Under the pieces are notes generated by a model that was given only the letters and a program-made list of their open reading frames with translations, was not told where the DNA came from and made no database searches. Of a stretch of DNA of 64,000 bases, positions 39,009 to 48,023 are shown in pieces. The stretch covers positions 1,116,001 to 1,180,000 of the forward strand of contig NZ_CP061274.1 in assembly GCF_014775655.1 (NCBI RefSeq), in the 5' to 3' direction. Source of the stretch: Clavibacter zhangzhiyongii (GTDB taxonomy: Bacteria; Actinomycetota; Actinomycetes; Actinomycetales; Microbacteriaceae). The first letter of the stretch is position 1. Each line of letters begins with the position of its first letter. Made by a program: the position numbers and the translations under genes.

Positions 39009-40338
39009 GGGGGATCCTCCGTCCTCGTCGTGGTCCTGCGGTGGGGATGGCGGCCGTGGCCGTGCCGTGGAACCGGGCGGTCGCGCGCTTGCGCGTCTCG
39101 CGTTCCGCGTCGGCGCTGCGCCAGTCGTCCGGCAGCAGGTGGTCGAGCACGTCGTCGATGGTGACGACGCCCACCAGGCGGTGGTTCTCGTCCACGACGG
39201 GCACGGAGACGAGGTTGTAGCTCGCCATGATGCGCGACACCTCGGCCGCGCTCGTGTCGGCGCGCACCGGTTCGAGACCCTGGTCGAGCAGCGTGCCGAG
39301 GCGCTCGTGCGGCGGGTAGCGCAGCATCCGCTGGAAGTGCACCATGCCGAGGAAGCGGCCCGTGGGCGGCTCGTACGGCGGCAGCGTGACGCACACCGCG
39401 GCGCCGAGCGTGGGCGCGAGCTCGTGTCGGCGGATGAGCGCGAGGCCCTCCGCGACGGTCGCGTCGCCGGAGACGATGACGGGATCCGTGGTCATGAGGC
39501 CGCCGGCCGTGTCGGGCGCGTAGCTGAGGAGCATGCGGACGTCGTCCGCCTCCTCCGGCTGCATGAGCTCGAGCAGCGCCTCGCCGCGCTCCTCGGAGAG
39601 CTGGGCGATGAGGTCGGCGGCGTCGTCGGGCTGCATCTGGTCGAGCACGTCGGCCGCGCGGTCGTCGTCGAGCGTGGCCATGATCTCCACCTGCTGCGAC
39701 TCGGGCATCTCCTCGAGCACGTCCGCGAGCCGCGCGTCCGGCAGCTCCTCGGCGACCTCGAGGCGGCGGGCCTGGGGCAGGTCGAGCAGCGTGTTGGCGA
39801 GGTCGGCGGGGAGGAGGTCGGAGTACGCGGCGAGGAACTGCGAGGCGGACTGGGCGACGCCGGCATCCTGCAGCTCGGCGACCTCGTCCCACCCCGCGAA
39901 GAGCGTGGCGCCCTTGGCGAAGGGGGAGGGGCTCGTGCGCGGTCGGCGGCAGAAGAGCTGCGACACCTCCCACTCGGCCTGGCCGGACTCCTCGATGGCG
40001 ACGTCCTCGATGACGGCGTCGCCGGATCCGTCGCGCATCTTCACGCGGCGCCCCAGGATCTCCGCGATGACGCGCACCTCGCCACCGCGCTGCTCGAAGC
40101 GGCGGAGGTTGATGAGGCCGGTGGTGATGATCTGTCCGGAGCCGATGCTCGTGACGCGGCCGATGGAGAGGAACACGCGGCGCTTGCCGGGGATCTCGAC
40201 GATGAGGCCCACGACGCGCGGAGGGTCGTCCTTGCGGTAGACGACGAGCACGTCGCGCACGCGGCCGACGCGGTCGCCTGCGGGGTCGAACACGCTGCAC
40301 CCGGCGAGCCGGGCGACGAAGACTCGGGAGGCGCTCAC
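38992..40338 (-). CDS. Cytosolic MgtE-like protein: PRC-like barrel, MgtE N-domain and CBS pair, no membrane part
   Basis: The 448-residue protein has an N-terminal PRC-barrel-like domain (VFDPAGDRVGRVRDVLVVY), then the helical MgtE intracellular domain (ADLANTLLDLPQARRLEVAEELPDARLADVLEEMPESQ) and two CBS domains (about 290-425), but no transmembrane channel. The C-terminal tail is basic. In MgtE these domains sense Mg2+ and gate the pore, so a soluble form may sense Mg2+ or nucleotides for a partner such as DUF1003. TAGATT lies 6 bases before the GTG start. Confidence 0.87.
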   Translation of the reverse strand: MSASRVFVARLAGCSVFDPAGDRVGRVRDVLVVYRKDDPPRVVGLIVEIPGKRRVFLSIGRVTSIGSGQIITTGLINLRRFEQRGGEVRVIAEILGRRVKMRDGSGDAVIEDVAIEESGQAEWEVSQLFCRRPRTSPSPFAKGATLFAGWDEVAELQDAGVAQSASQFLAAYSDLLPADLANTLLDLPQARRLEVAEELPDARLADVLEEMPESQQVEIMATLDDDRAADVLDQMQPDDAADLIAQLSEERGEALLELMQPEEADDVRMLLSYAPDTAGGLMTTDPVIVSGDATVAEGLALIRRHELAPTLGAAVCVTLPPYEPPTGRFLGMVHFQRMLRYPPHERLGTLLDQGLEPVRADTSAAEVSRIMASYNLVSVPVVDENHRLVGVVTIDDVLDHLLPDDWRSADAERETRKRATARFHGTATAAIPTAGPRRGRRIPRGTAE

Positions 40339-40344
40339 AGAGTC

Positions 40345-40350
40345 AATCTA
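40345..40350 (-). promoter_or_regulatory. Candidate -10 box of the MgtE-like/DUF1003/mrp operon
   Basis: Reads TAGATT on the minus strand, 6 bases before the GTG start at 40338 (leaderless layout). Probably drives all three overlapping genes. Confidence 0.5.
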
Positions 40351-40395
40351 GTCGCTCGCCCAGCACCCGCCCGGCCCCCGTGGAACACTGGACGG

Positions 40396-41067
40396 GTGAC
40401 GAACCCCCTCCTCGGACGCCCCTCCCGCGCACGCATGCCGAAGCTGCCGCAAGGCGAGCCGGTGGCCACCTACGAGACCTACGACGAGGCGCAGGAGGCC
40501 GTCGTCGCGCTGGCGGAGGCCGACTTCCCCGTCACGCAGGTGAGCATCGTCGGCAACGAGCTGACGAGCGTCGAGCGCGTGACCGGCAAGCTCACCTCGG
40601 CCCGGGCCGCGGCCGCCGGCGCGGCGAGCGGCGCGTGGCTGGGCCTCTTCCTCGGGCTCGTGACGTTCCTCTTCTCGCCCGTCCCGAACTTCTCCGTGGT
40701 GGTCGGCGCGGTGATCATCGGCGTCGGCTTCGGCGCCATCTACGGGATCGTCAGCTACAGCATCACGCGCCGCCGACGCGACTTCACGTCGGTGATGCAG
40801 GTCACGGCCACCAGCTACTCGGTGGTCGTCGAGCCCGACTCGCTGAACCGCGCGCGGAACGTGCTCGGCATCGGCGGAGCGAGCACCTCCGTCTACGGCG
40901 AGCCCGTCGTCGAGACGCCGCCGGTCGCGCCCGCGCCCGCGTCGCGGCCCGTGGGGCGGTACGGGGAGCGCGTGCCCGAGCAGGGCGGATCCGACGCCCC
41001 CGAGCCGACCGCGCCGCCGACCTCCACGGACCGGCCCGTGGGCGAGCAGGGCGCGCCCGGGGCCTGA
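40396..41067 (+). CDS. General stress protein 17M-domain membrane protein
   Basis: The 223-residue protein has the GSP17M-like domain (ATYETYDEAQEAVVALAEADFPVTQVSIVG), two membrane helices (AASGAWLGLFLGLVTFLFSP and FSVVVGAVIIGVGFGAIYGIVSY), then a strand region VMQVTATSYSVVVEP and a disordered Pro/Glu-rich tail. Its function is unknown beyond the family name. The GTG start follows AACACT by 6 bases. It is transcribed away from the MgtE-like operon. Confidence 0.82.
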   Translation: MTNPLLGRPSRARMPKLPQGEPVATYETYDEAQEAVVALAEADFPVTQVSIVGNELTSVERVTGKLTSARAAAAGAASGAWLGLFLGLVTFLFSPVPNFSVVVGAVIIGVGFGAIYGIVSYSITRRRRDFTSVMQVTATSYSVVVEPDSLNRARNVLGIGGASTSVYGEPVVETPPVAPAPASRPVGRYGERVPEQGGSDAPEPTAPPTSTDRPVGEQGAPGA

Positions 41068-41097
41068 CCCCGCGCGCCCCGCCCATCGCCCGGTCGG

Positions 41098-42717
41098 CTA
41101 GGCGCGTCCCGCCATCCACGCCTCGACCTCGTCGGCCGTGCGCGGGATGCCCGCGGACAGGTTCTCGGCGCCGTCGCGGGTCACCAGGATGTCGTCCTCG
41201 ATGCGCACGCCGATGCCGCGGAAGCGCTCCGGCACCGTGAGGTCGTCCGGCTGGAAGTAGAGGCCCGGCTCGATGGTGAAGACCATGCCGGCCTCCACGA
41301 CGCCGTCGATGTACATGTCGCGGCGTGCCTGCGCGCAGTCGTGCACGTCGAGCCCGAGGTGGTGGCTGGTGCCGTGCACCATGTAGCGGCGGTGGTGCTG
41401 GGCGTCGGCCTGGAGCGCCTCCTCCGCGGTGACGGGGAGCATGCCCCAGTCGGCGACCCTGCGGGCGATGACCTGCATCGCCGCGGCGTGCACCTCGCGG
41501 AAGCGGATGCCGGGGCGCACGATGGCGAGCGCCGCGTCGGCGGCCTCGCGCACGGCCTCGTAGACCTCGCGCTGCACGTCGGTGAACGTGCCCGACACCG
41601 GCAGGGTGCGCGTGATGTCGGCCGTGTAGTAGCTGTCGAGCTCCACGCCCGCGTCGATGAGGATCAGGTCGCCCGGCACGACGCGTCCGTCGTTCCGGGT
41701 CCAGTGCAGGATGCAGGCGTGCGGGCCGGACGCGGCGATGGTGTCGTAGCCCACCGTGTTGCCGTCCGCCCGGGCGCGCGCGTTGAACACGCCCTCGACC
41801 ACGCGCTCGCCGCGGGCGTGCGCGAGGACCGCGGGCATGTCGGCGATCACGTCGGAGAAGCCGCGGCCGGTCGTGTCGACGGCCTCGCGCATCTGCCGGA
41901 TCTCGTAGGCGTCCTTGACCAGGCGCAGCTCGCTGGCGTCGCGGGCGAGGCGGGCGTCGCCGTCGGGGGCGTCGCCATCGACGGCATCCGCGTCCGCGGT
42001 CGCGGCGCGGGCCGCGTCGACGCGGGCGGCGAGCGCGGCGTCGGCCTCGCGGATCACGCGGACGTCGCCGGGCGCCTCGACGGCCGCGTCGACGTCGGCC
42101 AGCGGCGCGGTCGCGATCCCCAGGTCGGCCGCGACCTGACGGAGCGAGGGGCGCGGGCCGATCCAGAACTCGCCGATCTCGGCGTTGGCGTAGAACTCGT
42201 CGCTGTCGCGGCCGGCGCGCTCGCGGAAGTAGAGGGTCGCGGCGTGCGCGGAGCCGTCGGCGGACGATCCCTCGGCCACGGGTTCGAGGACCAGGACGGC
42301 GCCCGGCTCGCTGTCGGCGCCCCAGCCGGTGAGGTGCGCGAAGGCCGAGTGCGCGCGGAACGGGTAGTCGGTGTCGTTGCTGCGCTGCTTGAGGCGGCCC
42401 GCGGGGATCACGAGGCGCGCGCCGACGTGCAGCGCGGAGAGGCGGCGGCGGCGGTCGGCGGCGAAGGGCGCCTGCTCGCGGGCGGGCGGGTCGACCTCGT
42501 CGCGGTCGGCCCAGCTCGAGGACACGAAATCGGCGAAGGCCGTGCTCGCGGGCGTGGTGCTGCGGTTGGAGGTGGCGCGGGGGACGGGGGCGGCGCCCGT
42601 GCCGGCGGGCGCGGCGACCACGGGCGCGGCGGTCTCGGGGGCGGCCAGCGGCGCGGCCGGGTCGGCGGCGATGTCGGCGGGGGCGGTCTCGGACGCGGTG
42701 TCGGTGTTCTCGGCCAT
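41098..42717 (-). CDS. pepP: Xaa-Pro aminopeptidase (aminopeptidase P)
   Basis: The 539-residue M24 metallopeptidase removes N-terminal residues before proline. The dinuclear metal ligands are visible in LIDAGVELDSYYTADITRT (two Asp), GTSHHLGLDVHD (His), FTIEPGLYF (Glu) and RIEDDILVT (Glu). An N-terminal PepP domain (PPAREQAPFAADRRRRLSAL) precedes. The first 55 residues are an Ala/Pro-rich extension. GATGAT lies 6 bases before the ATG. A charged insertion near 205-250 is unusual. Confidence 0.92.
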   Translation of the reverse strand: MAENTDTASETAPADIAADPAAPLAAPETAAPVVAAPAGTGAAPVPRATSNRSTTPASTAFADFVSSSWADRDEVDPPAREQAPFAADRRRRLSALHVGARLVIPAGRLKQRSNDTDYPFRAHSAFAHLTGWGADSEPGAVLVLEPVAEGSSADGSAHAATLYFRERAGRDSDEFYANAEIGEFWIGPRPSLRQVAADLGIATAPLADVDAAVEAPGDVRVIREADAALAARVDAARAATADADAVDGDAPDGDARLARDASELRLVKDAYEIRQMREAVDTTGRGFSDVIADMPAVLAHARGERVVEGVFNARARADGNTVGYDTIAASGPHACILHWTRNDGRVVPGDLILIDAGVELDSYYTADITRTLPVSGTFTDVQREVYEAVREAADAALAIVRPGIRFREVHAAAMQVIARRVADWGMLPVTAEEALQADAQHHRRYMVHGTSHHLGLDVHDCAQARRDMYIDGVVEAGMVFTIEPGLYFQPDDLTVPERFRGIGVRIEDDILVTRDGAENLSAGIPRTADEVEAWMAGRA

Positions 42718-42766
42718 CCGTCGATCATCCCACCTGCCGCCGCGCGGGTCGGGTGGAGGGGTCGCG

Positions 42767-43792
42767 TCAGCGCAGGGGGGTGAGCTGCGCCACGATCGGG
42801 CGGTGGTCGCTGCCGGCGCCGTCCCGGTCCTCGACGACCCGGAAGCCCGTGACGGCCCAGCCGGGCGTCGCCATGATGTGGTCGATGGGCGTGCCGAGGA
42901 GCGCGGGGATCCCGGTGGGCCAGGTGCCGACGGCCCCGTTACCCGAGGCGCGCGCCGCGTCCACGCACTGGCCGAGGTCGGTGACCTGGTCGCGCTCGGT
43001 CGGCGTGCCGCCGTACCGGCTCATGTGGTCGAGGGTCGCGTTGAAGTCGCCCGCGATGATCACGTTGCCCTCGTCGCAGCGCTGGCCGAGCCACGCGAGG
43101 TCGGAGCGCCAGTTCTCCATCTGCTCGGGGATGGGGGAGACGGGGTGCACGGCCATGATGACGGGCCCCACGCCGTCGACGGGCTCCATGATGACGGTCG
43201 GCAGCACGCTGGTGGTGCCCCGCGACTCGTCGAGCCGGTAGTCGCCGTAGGCCGCGCTGATGAGGATGGTGGTGGACCGCGCGGCGGCCACGTCGTCGAA
43301 GGCCGCGGTGCGGACCCACATCGGCCGGCCCGCCTCGCGCATGAGCACGGCGATCTCCGCGCCCGTCTCCTCGCGCGTCTCGGGGAGCGTGATGACGTCG
43401 GCGCCGGACTCGATGGCGAGGTCGGCTACGGCCCGCGCGCCCGTCGCGCCGCCCAGCGTGTTCCAGGAGAGGACCGTGACGTCCGCGTCCCGGGGCTCCG
43501 CGAAGGCGGTGTCGCCGAGGCCGCGGGTCGCGAGGACGGCGGAGTTGGCGCCGATGAAGAGGGCGAGCAGGGCGGCGAGGCTGCCGAGGAGCCGGCGGCC
43601 CGGGCGGATGACCAGGAAGAGGATCAGGGTCAGCACCAGCATCGCGGCGGCCGCGGCCACGAGCCCGCCGCGGATGGCGACGGCGTGCGCGACGAGGTAG
43701 GTCTGCTCGAGGCCGAGGAGCTGCGGCCAGGTGGCGACGAGGAGTCCTGCGGCGGTGATGAGGATGACTGCTGCTCCGACGACCCGACCCAT
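42767..43792 (-). CDS. Membrane-anchored endonuclease/exonuclease/phosphatase-fold protein
   Basis: The 341-residue protein has three N-terminal membrane segments, then an EEP domain with LSWNTLGG (Asn), TLPETREE (catalytic Glu), IIAGDFNATLDH (Asp/Asn) and AGSDHRPIVAQL (Asp-His). Members cleave phosphodiester or phosphomonoester bonds, and the substrate is unknown. The active domain likely faces outside. Start: ATG 43792 is preferred. The in-frame GTG at 43804 abuts a CATAGT-like box. Confidence 0.85.
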   Translation of the reverse strand: MGRVVGAAVILITAAGLLVATWPQLLGLEQTYLVAHAVAIRGGLVAAAAAMLVLTLILFLVIRPGRRLLGSLAALLALFIGANSAVLATRGLGDTAFAEPRDADVTVLSWNTLGGATGARAVADLAIESGADVITLPETREETGAEIAVLMREAGRPMWVRTAAFDDVAAARSTTILISAAYGDYRLDESRGTTSVLPTVIMEPVDGVGPVIMAVHPVSPIPEQMENWRSDLAWLGQRCDEGNVIIAGDFNATLDHMSRYGGTPTERDQVTDLGQCVDAARASGNGAVGTWPTGIPALLGTPIDHIMATPGWAVTGFRVVEDRDGAGSDHRPIVAQLTPLR

Positions 43793-43872
43793 GACGTCGT
43801 CCACACTATGGCGGCTCTCTGGGAGCGAGCCGTCGCGGCCCGCGGGCGGCGGGACCGCGGGATCCCGCCGCG

Positions 43873-43878
43873 TAGGAT
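43873..43878 (+). promoter_or_regulatory. Candidate -10 box of the PHP-domain gene (leaderless layout)
   Basis: TAGGAT ends 6 bases before ATG 43885, with no ribosome-binding site between. Confidence 0.5.
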
Positions 43879-43884
43879 GGCGGG

Positions 43885-44760
43885 ATGCCTGAGGAGCAGC
43901 CGGGTCCCATCGACCTGCACACGCACAGCTCCGTGTCGGACGGCACCGAGACCCCCGCCGAGCTCGTCGCCCAGGCCGCCTCCCAGGGCCTCTCGACCGT
44001 CGCGCTCACCGACCACGACTCGACGGCCGGCTGGGCCGAGGCGTCCGACGCGGCGCGCGCGCACGGCATCGCGCTCGTCCCCGGCATGGAGATGAGCACG
44101 CAGCTCGAGTACGCGAGCGTGCACGTCCTCGCGTACCTCTTCGACCCCGCGGACGTCGACCTCGCCGCCATGACCGCGCGCGTGCGCACCGAGCGCATGA
44201 CCCGCGCCGAGGCGATGGTCGGCCGCATCTCCCGCGACTACGCGCTCACCTGGGCCGACGTGCTCGCGCAGACCACGCCCGGCAGCACCATCGGCCGGCC
44301 GCACATCGCCGACGCGCTCGTCGCCCGCGGGCACGTGCCGACGCGCACGGCCGCGTTCGAGAGCATCCTGCACTGGCAGGGCGGCTACTACCGGCCGCAC
44401 TACGCGCCGGACCCGATCCTCGGCGTCGAGCTGATCACCGCGGCGGGCGGCCTCGCCGTCCTCGCGCACCCCGGCGCCCGGGGCCCGGAGCGCGTGCTGT
44501 CGGACTCGCGGATGACCGCGCTCGTCGCCGCCGGCCTCTTCGGCCTCGAGGTGCGGCACCGCGACAACCCGCCGGAGTCGCGCGTGCGCCTGACCGCGCT
44601 GGCGGAGCGGTTCGGCCTGGAGGTCACCGGATCCAGCGACTACCACGGCGCGGGCAAGCCCAACCGGCTCGCCGAGAACTCAACCGAGCCCGCCGTGCTC
44701 GCGCGCATCGTCGAGCGGGCGACCGGCTGGGCTCCCGTCGTGCCGGTGCCGACGGCCTGA
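43885..44760 (+). CDS. PHP-domain phosphoesterase (RNase AM / TrpH-like)
   Basis: The 291-residue PHP-fold protein shows the full set of metal-binding motifs: DLHTHSSVSDGTETP, LTDHDSTAGW, PGMEMST, LAVLAHPGA and GSSDYHGAGK. Its size and order match the YciV/TrpH type. In E. coli YciV (RNase AM) acts as a 5'-3' exoribonuclease and 3',5'-nucleotide bisphosphate phosphatase. That role is inferred here. Confidence 0.87.
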   Translation: MPEEQPGPIDLHTHSSVSDGTETPAELVAQAASQGLSTVALTDHDSTAGWAEASDAARAHGIALVPGMEMSTQLEYASVHVLAYLFDPADVDLAAMTARVRTERMTRAEAMVGRISRDYALTWADVLAQTTPGSTIGRPHIADALVARGHVPTRTAAFESILHWQGGYYRPHYAPDPILGVELITAAGGLAVLAHPGARGPERVLSDSRMTALVAAGLFGLEVRHRDNPPESRVRLTALAERFGLEVTGSSDYHGAGKPNRLAENSTEPAVLARIVERATGWAPVVPVPTA

Positions 44761-44806
44761 TCCCGCCACCGCCTCGACCCGTCCAGGGCGGCGCACGCCG
44801 AACGTG

Positions 44807-44842
44807 CCGAGGGGCCGCATCCGGATGGATGCGGCCCCTCGG
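44807..44842. terminator. Bidirectional terminator between the PHP gene and the DEAD-box helicase
   Basis: A perfect 16-bp stem (44807-44822 with 44827-44842) around the loop GGAT, extendable by about four pairs, lies between the two convergent genes. Confidence 0.85.
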
Positions 44843-44863
44843 CGCGTGCGGTGCGGGTGCGCG

Positions 44864-46378
44864 CTACGACGTGGCGGTCGGGCGGTCGCCGCCCGAGCGG
44901 CGGCGGCGGTTGCGCGAGCGCGGACGGGTCTGGCCGTCGGCGTGCGGAGCGTCGTGACCGCCGGCCGTGTTCGGCTGCTCGCTGCCGATGGCGGAGGTGG
45001 CCTCGGCGGGACCGGAGCCCGTGCTGATGGTGCGGGTGCGCGTGCGCTCGCCGCCGCGCTCGCCGCCGCGTCCGCCGGAGCGGTCGCCGCCACGGCCTCC
45101 GTCGCGTCCGCCCGAGCGGCCGCCGTCGCGCCCGCCGTCGGAGCCGCGGCTGCCGGGACGCTCGCGCGGGGTGCCGTCGGGGTTGACCGTGGGGGTCGCG
45201 CGGAGGCGGCCCTTGGATCCGGCCGGGATGTCGAGGTCGGTGAACAGGTGCGGCGAGGACGAGTACGTCTCGGTGGGCTCCGGCTGGCCGAACTCGAGGG
45301 CGCGGTTGATGAGCGCCCACTTGTGCAGGTCGTCCCAGTCGACGAACGTGACCGCGATGCCGGTCTTGCCCGCGCGGCCCGTGCGGCCGACGCGGTGCAG
45401 GTACGCCTTGTCGTCCTCGGGGATGGTGTGGTTGATCACGTGGGTGACGTCGAGCACGTCGATGCCGCGCGCCGCCACGTCCGTGGCGATGAGGATGTCC
45501 TTCTTGCCTGCCTTGAACGCGGCCATGGCGCGCTCGCGCTGCTCCTGGTTGAGGTCGCCGTGCACGGCGGCGGCGTTGAAGCCGCGGTCGTTGAGCTCCT
45601 CGACGAGGCGGGCGGCGGCGCGCTTGGTGCGCGTGAAGATGACGGTCTTGCCGCGGCCCTCGGCCTGGAGGATGCGGCCGATGACCTCGTCCTTGTCCAT
45701 GTTGTGCGCGCGGTAGACGAGGTGGCGGATGTTCGCCTGCATGAGGCCCTCGTCGGGGTCCGTCGCGCGGATGTGGATCGGCTTCGTCATGAAGCGGCGG
45801 GCGAGCGCCACGATCGGGCCCGGCATGGTGGCCGAGAACAGCATGGTGTGGCGGACCGCGGGGGTCTGCGCGAAGAGCTTCTCGATGTCGGAGAGGAAGC
45901 CGAGGTCGAGCATCTTGTCGGCCTCGTCGAGCACCATCTCGCGCACGTCCTTGAGCGAGAGCAGGCGCTGGCCCACGAGGTCGAGGAGGCGGCCCGGGGT
46001 GCCGACGACGATCTGCGCCCCGGCCTTGAGCTGCTCGATCTGGCCCTCGTACGCCTTGCCGCCGTAGATGGAGACGACGCTGGTGGCGCGGTGCGCGGTG
46101 GCGATCTGGAGGTCCTCGGTGACCTGCACCGCGAGCTCGCGCGTCGGCACGACCACGAGGGCCTGCACGCCGGGCTCGGGGGTGAGGCCGAGCCGCTGGA
46201 TGAGCGGGAGGCCGAACCCGAAGGTCTTGCCGGTGCCGGTCTTGGCCTGCCCGATGATGTCCTGGCCGGAGAGCGCCAGGGGGATGGTCTGCTCCTGGAT
46301 GGGGAAGGGTTCGAGGATCCCGTGGTCGGCGAGCGCCTGGACCATGTCCTCGTCGATGTTCAGTTCGGTGAAAGTCAC
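44864..46378 (-). CDS. DEAD-box ATP-dependent RNA helicase
   Basis: The 504-residue helicase has the Q motif (FPIQEQTIPLALSGQD), AKTGTGKT, PTRELAVQ, VLDEADKMLDLGF, LFSATMP and HRVGRTGRAG. The C-terminal 90 residues are Gly/Arg-rich with RGG-like repeats, then a basic tail (RPRSRNRRRRSGG). This resembles RhlE/CsdA types, and its place matches the M. tuberculosis rhlE region from memory. The GTG start has no clear Shine-Dalgarno; a 140-base divergent region (46379-46518) separates it from the next gene. Confidence 0.92.
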   Translation of the reverse strand: MTFTELNIDEDMVQALADHGILEPFPIQEQTIPLALSGQDIIGQAKTGTGKTFGFGLPLIQRLGLTPEPGVQALVVVPTRELAVQVTEDLQIATAHRATSVVSIYGGKAYEGQIEQLKAGAQIVVGTPGRLLDLVGQRLLSLKDVREMVLDEADKMLDLGFLSDIEKLFAQTPAVRHTMLFSATMPGPIVALARRFMTKPIHIRATDPDEGLMQANIRHLVYRAHNMDKDEVIGRILQAEGRGKTVIFTRTKRAAARLVEELNDRGFNAAAVHGDLNQEQRERAMAAFKAGKKDILIATDVAARGIDVLDVTHVINHTIPEDDKAYLHRVGRTGRAGKTGIAVTFVDWDDLHKWALINRALEFGQPEPTETYSSSPHLFTDLDIPAGSKGRLRATPTVNPDGTPRERPGSRGSDGGRDGGRSGGRDGGRGGDRSGGRGGERGGERTRTRTISTGSGPAEATSAIGSEQPNTAGGHDAPHADGQTRPRSRNRRRRSGGDRPTATS

Positions 46379-46506
46379 GTTGTGCCCTGTCTAGCGGTGC
46401 GGTCCACGCCCGGTCTGCTGTCCTGGGGGCGCGATGGGGCCCTTCCGTTGAGGGACCACGGGCGAGTTTAGCGGGCGGGGGCCCCGACGCCGCCTCCCGC
46501 TCCCTA

Positions 46507-46512
46507 TACGCT
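46507..46512 (+). promoter_or_regulatory. Candidate -10 box of the ferritin-like gene (leaderless layout)
   Basis: TACGCT ends 6 bases before the GTG at 46519. The rest of 46379-46506 shows no gene; it holds the divergent promoter of the helicase. Confidence 0.5.
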
Positions 46513-46518
46513 GGCCAC

Positions 46519-47247
46519 GTGCTCAAGATGTTCGGACGCCGGTCGACGACGATCGAGGCGCCGCGGGTCAGGTCCCGCGGCGAGTCGAAGCGCCGCGCCG
46601 CCGCGCCCACCGTGAGCGTGGACGACTTCTCGCCCGACACCCTCCGCTTCCTCGGCGCCGTCGCGTACCTGCAGCTCACCGTGTTCGAGACGCTCTCGCG
46701 CGCCGTGACCGAGGCGCCCGACCTCGCGGGCAAGGAGGCCGTCTCCACGGCCGCCGGCATCGCGCTCGGCAAGCACCAGGCGCTCGCCGCGGAGATCAAG
46801 CGGCTGGGCGGCGACCCGAGCGCCGTGATGGAGCCGCACCGCGCCGCCTTCGACCGCTTCACCGGCACCGTCCAGGGCGCCGACTGGTACGAGAGCCTGC
46901 TCTCCTCCTACATCACCACCGGTCTCCTCGACGACTTCTTCGTGCGCCTCGCCTCGGGACTGCCGTCGGACCAGCGCCAGCGCGTCGTCGTGCTGCTCTC
47001 CTCGGGCGTCGGGCAGCAGGGGATCGTGGACGCGGTGCGCGCCGGGATCCGCCGCGACCCGCGCCTCGCATCGCGCCTCGCCATGTGGGGCCGCCGCCTC
47101 GTCGGCGACACGCTCCTCGTCGCGGGGACGGCCATGCGCGCGTCCCTCGCCGACCCGGACGACGCGCGCGTGCACCTCGAGCCCGTGTTCGCGGGGATCA
47201 TCACGGCCCACACCCGGCGGATGGACGCGCTCGGCCTCACGGCCTGA
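46519..47247 (+). CDS. Ferritin-like fold protein of Actinobacteria
   Basis: The 242-residue protein is helical throughout, with a pattern of FLGAVAYLQLTVFETLSRAV, GIALGKHQALAAEIK and DWYESLLSSYITTGLLDDFFVRLASG, typical of an actinobacterial ferritin-like family related by fold to tRNA-(ms2io6A) hydroxylase. The Glu and His residues that would bind iron are only partly in place, so the iron function is not assured. It is flanked by a strong hairpin. Confidence 0.7.
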   Translation: MLKMFGRRSTTIEAPRVRSRGESKRRAAAPTVSVDDFSPDTLRFLGAVAYLQLTVFETLSRAVTEAPDLAGKEAVSTAAGIALGKHQALAAEIKRLGGDPSAVMEPHRAAFDRFTGTVQGADWYESLLSSYITTGLLDDFFVRLASGLPSDQRQRVVVLLSSGVGQQGIVDAVRAGIRRDPRLASRLAMWGRRLVGDTLLVAGTAMRASLADPDDARVHLEPVFAGIITAHTRRMDALGLTA

Positions 47248-47264
47248 CGCGCGCCCCCGACGCG

Positions 47265-47298
47265 ACGACGCCCGGTCCCTCGCGGGGCCGGGCGTCGT
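47265..47298. terminator. Terminator after the ferritin-like gene
   Basis: A 14-bp stem (47265-47278 with 47285-47298, one G-T pair, six-base loop) lies between two convergent genes and could act in both directions. Confidence 0.75.
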
Positions 47299-47312
47299 GT
47301 CGTGCGGGCGGA

Positions 47313-47600
47313 TCAGCCGCCGATCGCCTGCAGGTCGCGGGCATCCGCGGCGGCGCGCCGTCGTCCCACGGTCACATCGACGAGGGCGGACACGACGGCC
47401 GAGACGCCGAGCGTCGCGATCCAGATGACGCCCTGGTCCCAGGGGAGCCCCGCCCACGTGAGCGCGACCCAGGCGACCATGGCCGCCGCCGCGCCCGTCG
47501 CGGGCACCAGCAGCGCGCCGTGCGTGGCGCGGTGGGGGAGCGCGTAGCGCGCGACGAGGCCGACGAGGGCGCCGAAGAGCGCGACGAACAGGAGCTCCAC
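47313..47600 (-). CDS. Small membrane protein, three helices, unknown function
   Basis: The 95-residue protein has three membrane segments (LLFVALFGALVGLVARYAL, GALLVPATGAAAAMVAWVALTW and VIWIATLGVSAVVSALVDV) and a basic C-terminal tail. I do not recognise a family. It lies 10 bases downstream of the DUF3107 gene on the same strand, so the two are probably co-transcribed. Confidence 0.7.
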   Translation of the reverse strand: MELLFVALFGALVGLVARYALPHRATHGALLVPATGAAAAMVAWVALTWAGLPWDQGVIWIATLGVSAVVSALVDVTVGRRRAAADARDLQAIGG

Positions 47601-47609
47601 GGGCGTCGG

Positions 47610-47834
47610 CTAGCGGACGAAGCCGATGCGCGGGGCGTCCGCGCTGCCGAGCTCGACGTAGGCGAGGTGGGCGGTGACGGCGAGGTGCGTGGCGCCCTTG
47701 TCGTCGGTGAAGGAGATGAAGGGCGAGGAGTCGCGGACGGCGTCCGTGACGGTCCGCTGGACCTCCTCGGGCGTCTGCTTGGTGGTGAAGGAGAGCTCGC
47801 GGGCGGTGTTGACGAGGCCGATACGGATTTCCAC
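47610..47834 (-). CDS. DUF3107 small protein
   Basis: The 74-residue protein (VEIRIGLVNTARELSFTTKQ, ending IGFVR) matches DUF3107 from start to end. This family occurs across Actinobacteria near the rhlE-like helicase and adnAB, as here. GTG 47834 gives the family start. The function is unknown. The 189-base divergent region to adnA holds both promoters and no other gene. Confidence 0.9.
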   Translation of the reverse strand: MEIRIGLVNTARELSFTTKQTPEEVQRTVTDAVRDSSPFISFTDDKGATHLAVTAHLAYVELGSADAPRIGFVR

Positions 47835-48011
47835 GGGAGGTGCCTTTCGATGCGTCGGATGCGACGGTGCTCCCTTGAGGCTAGGGCACCGGCCGGAGCG
47901 CATCCGCGGCGTTCACTGAGGGCGGACGGGGGAGCGCGGGCGGGCGTCGGCCGGGCGCGGGGCCGCGCGCGGCGGCGCTCGTGCGGATCCGTCGAGGTCG
48001 GGGGCCGCCGG

Positions 48012-48017
48012 TAGCGT
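48012..48017 (+). promoter_or_regulatory. Candidate -10 box of adnA-adnB (leaderless layout)
   Basis: TAGCGT ends 6 bases before the GTG at 48024. The next genes on this strand overlap, so this box may drive both helicase-nuclease subunits. Confidence 0.45.
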
Positions 48018-48023
48018 GGGCGC

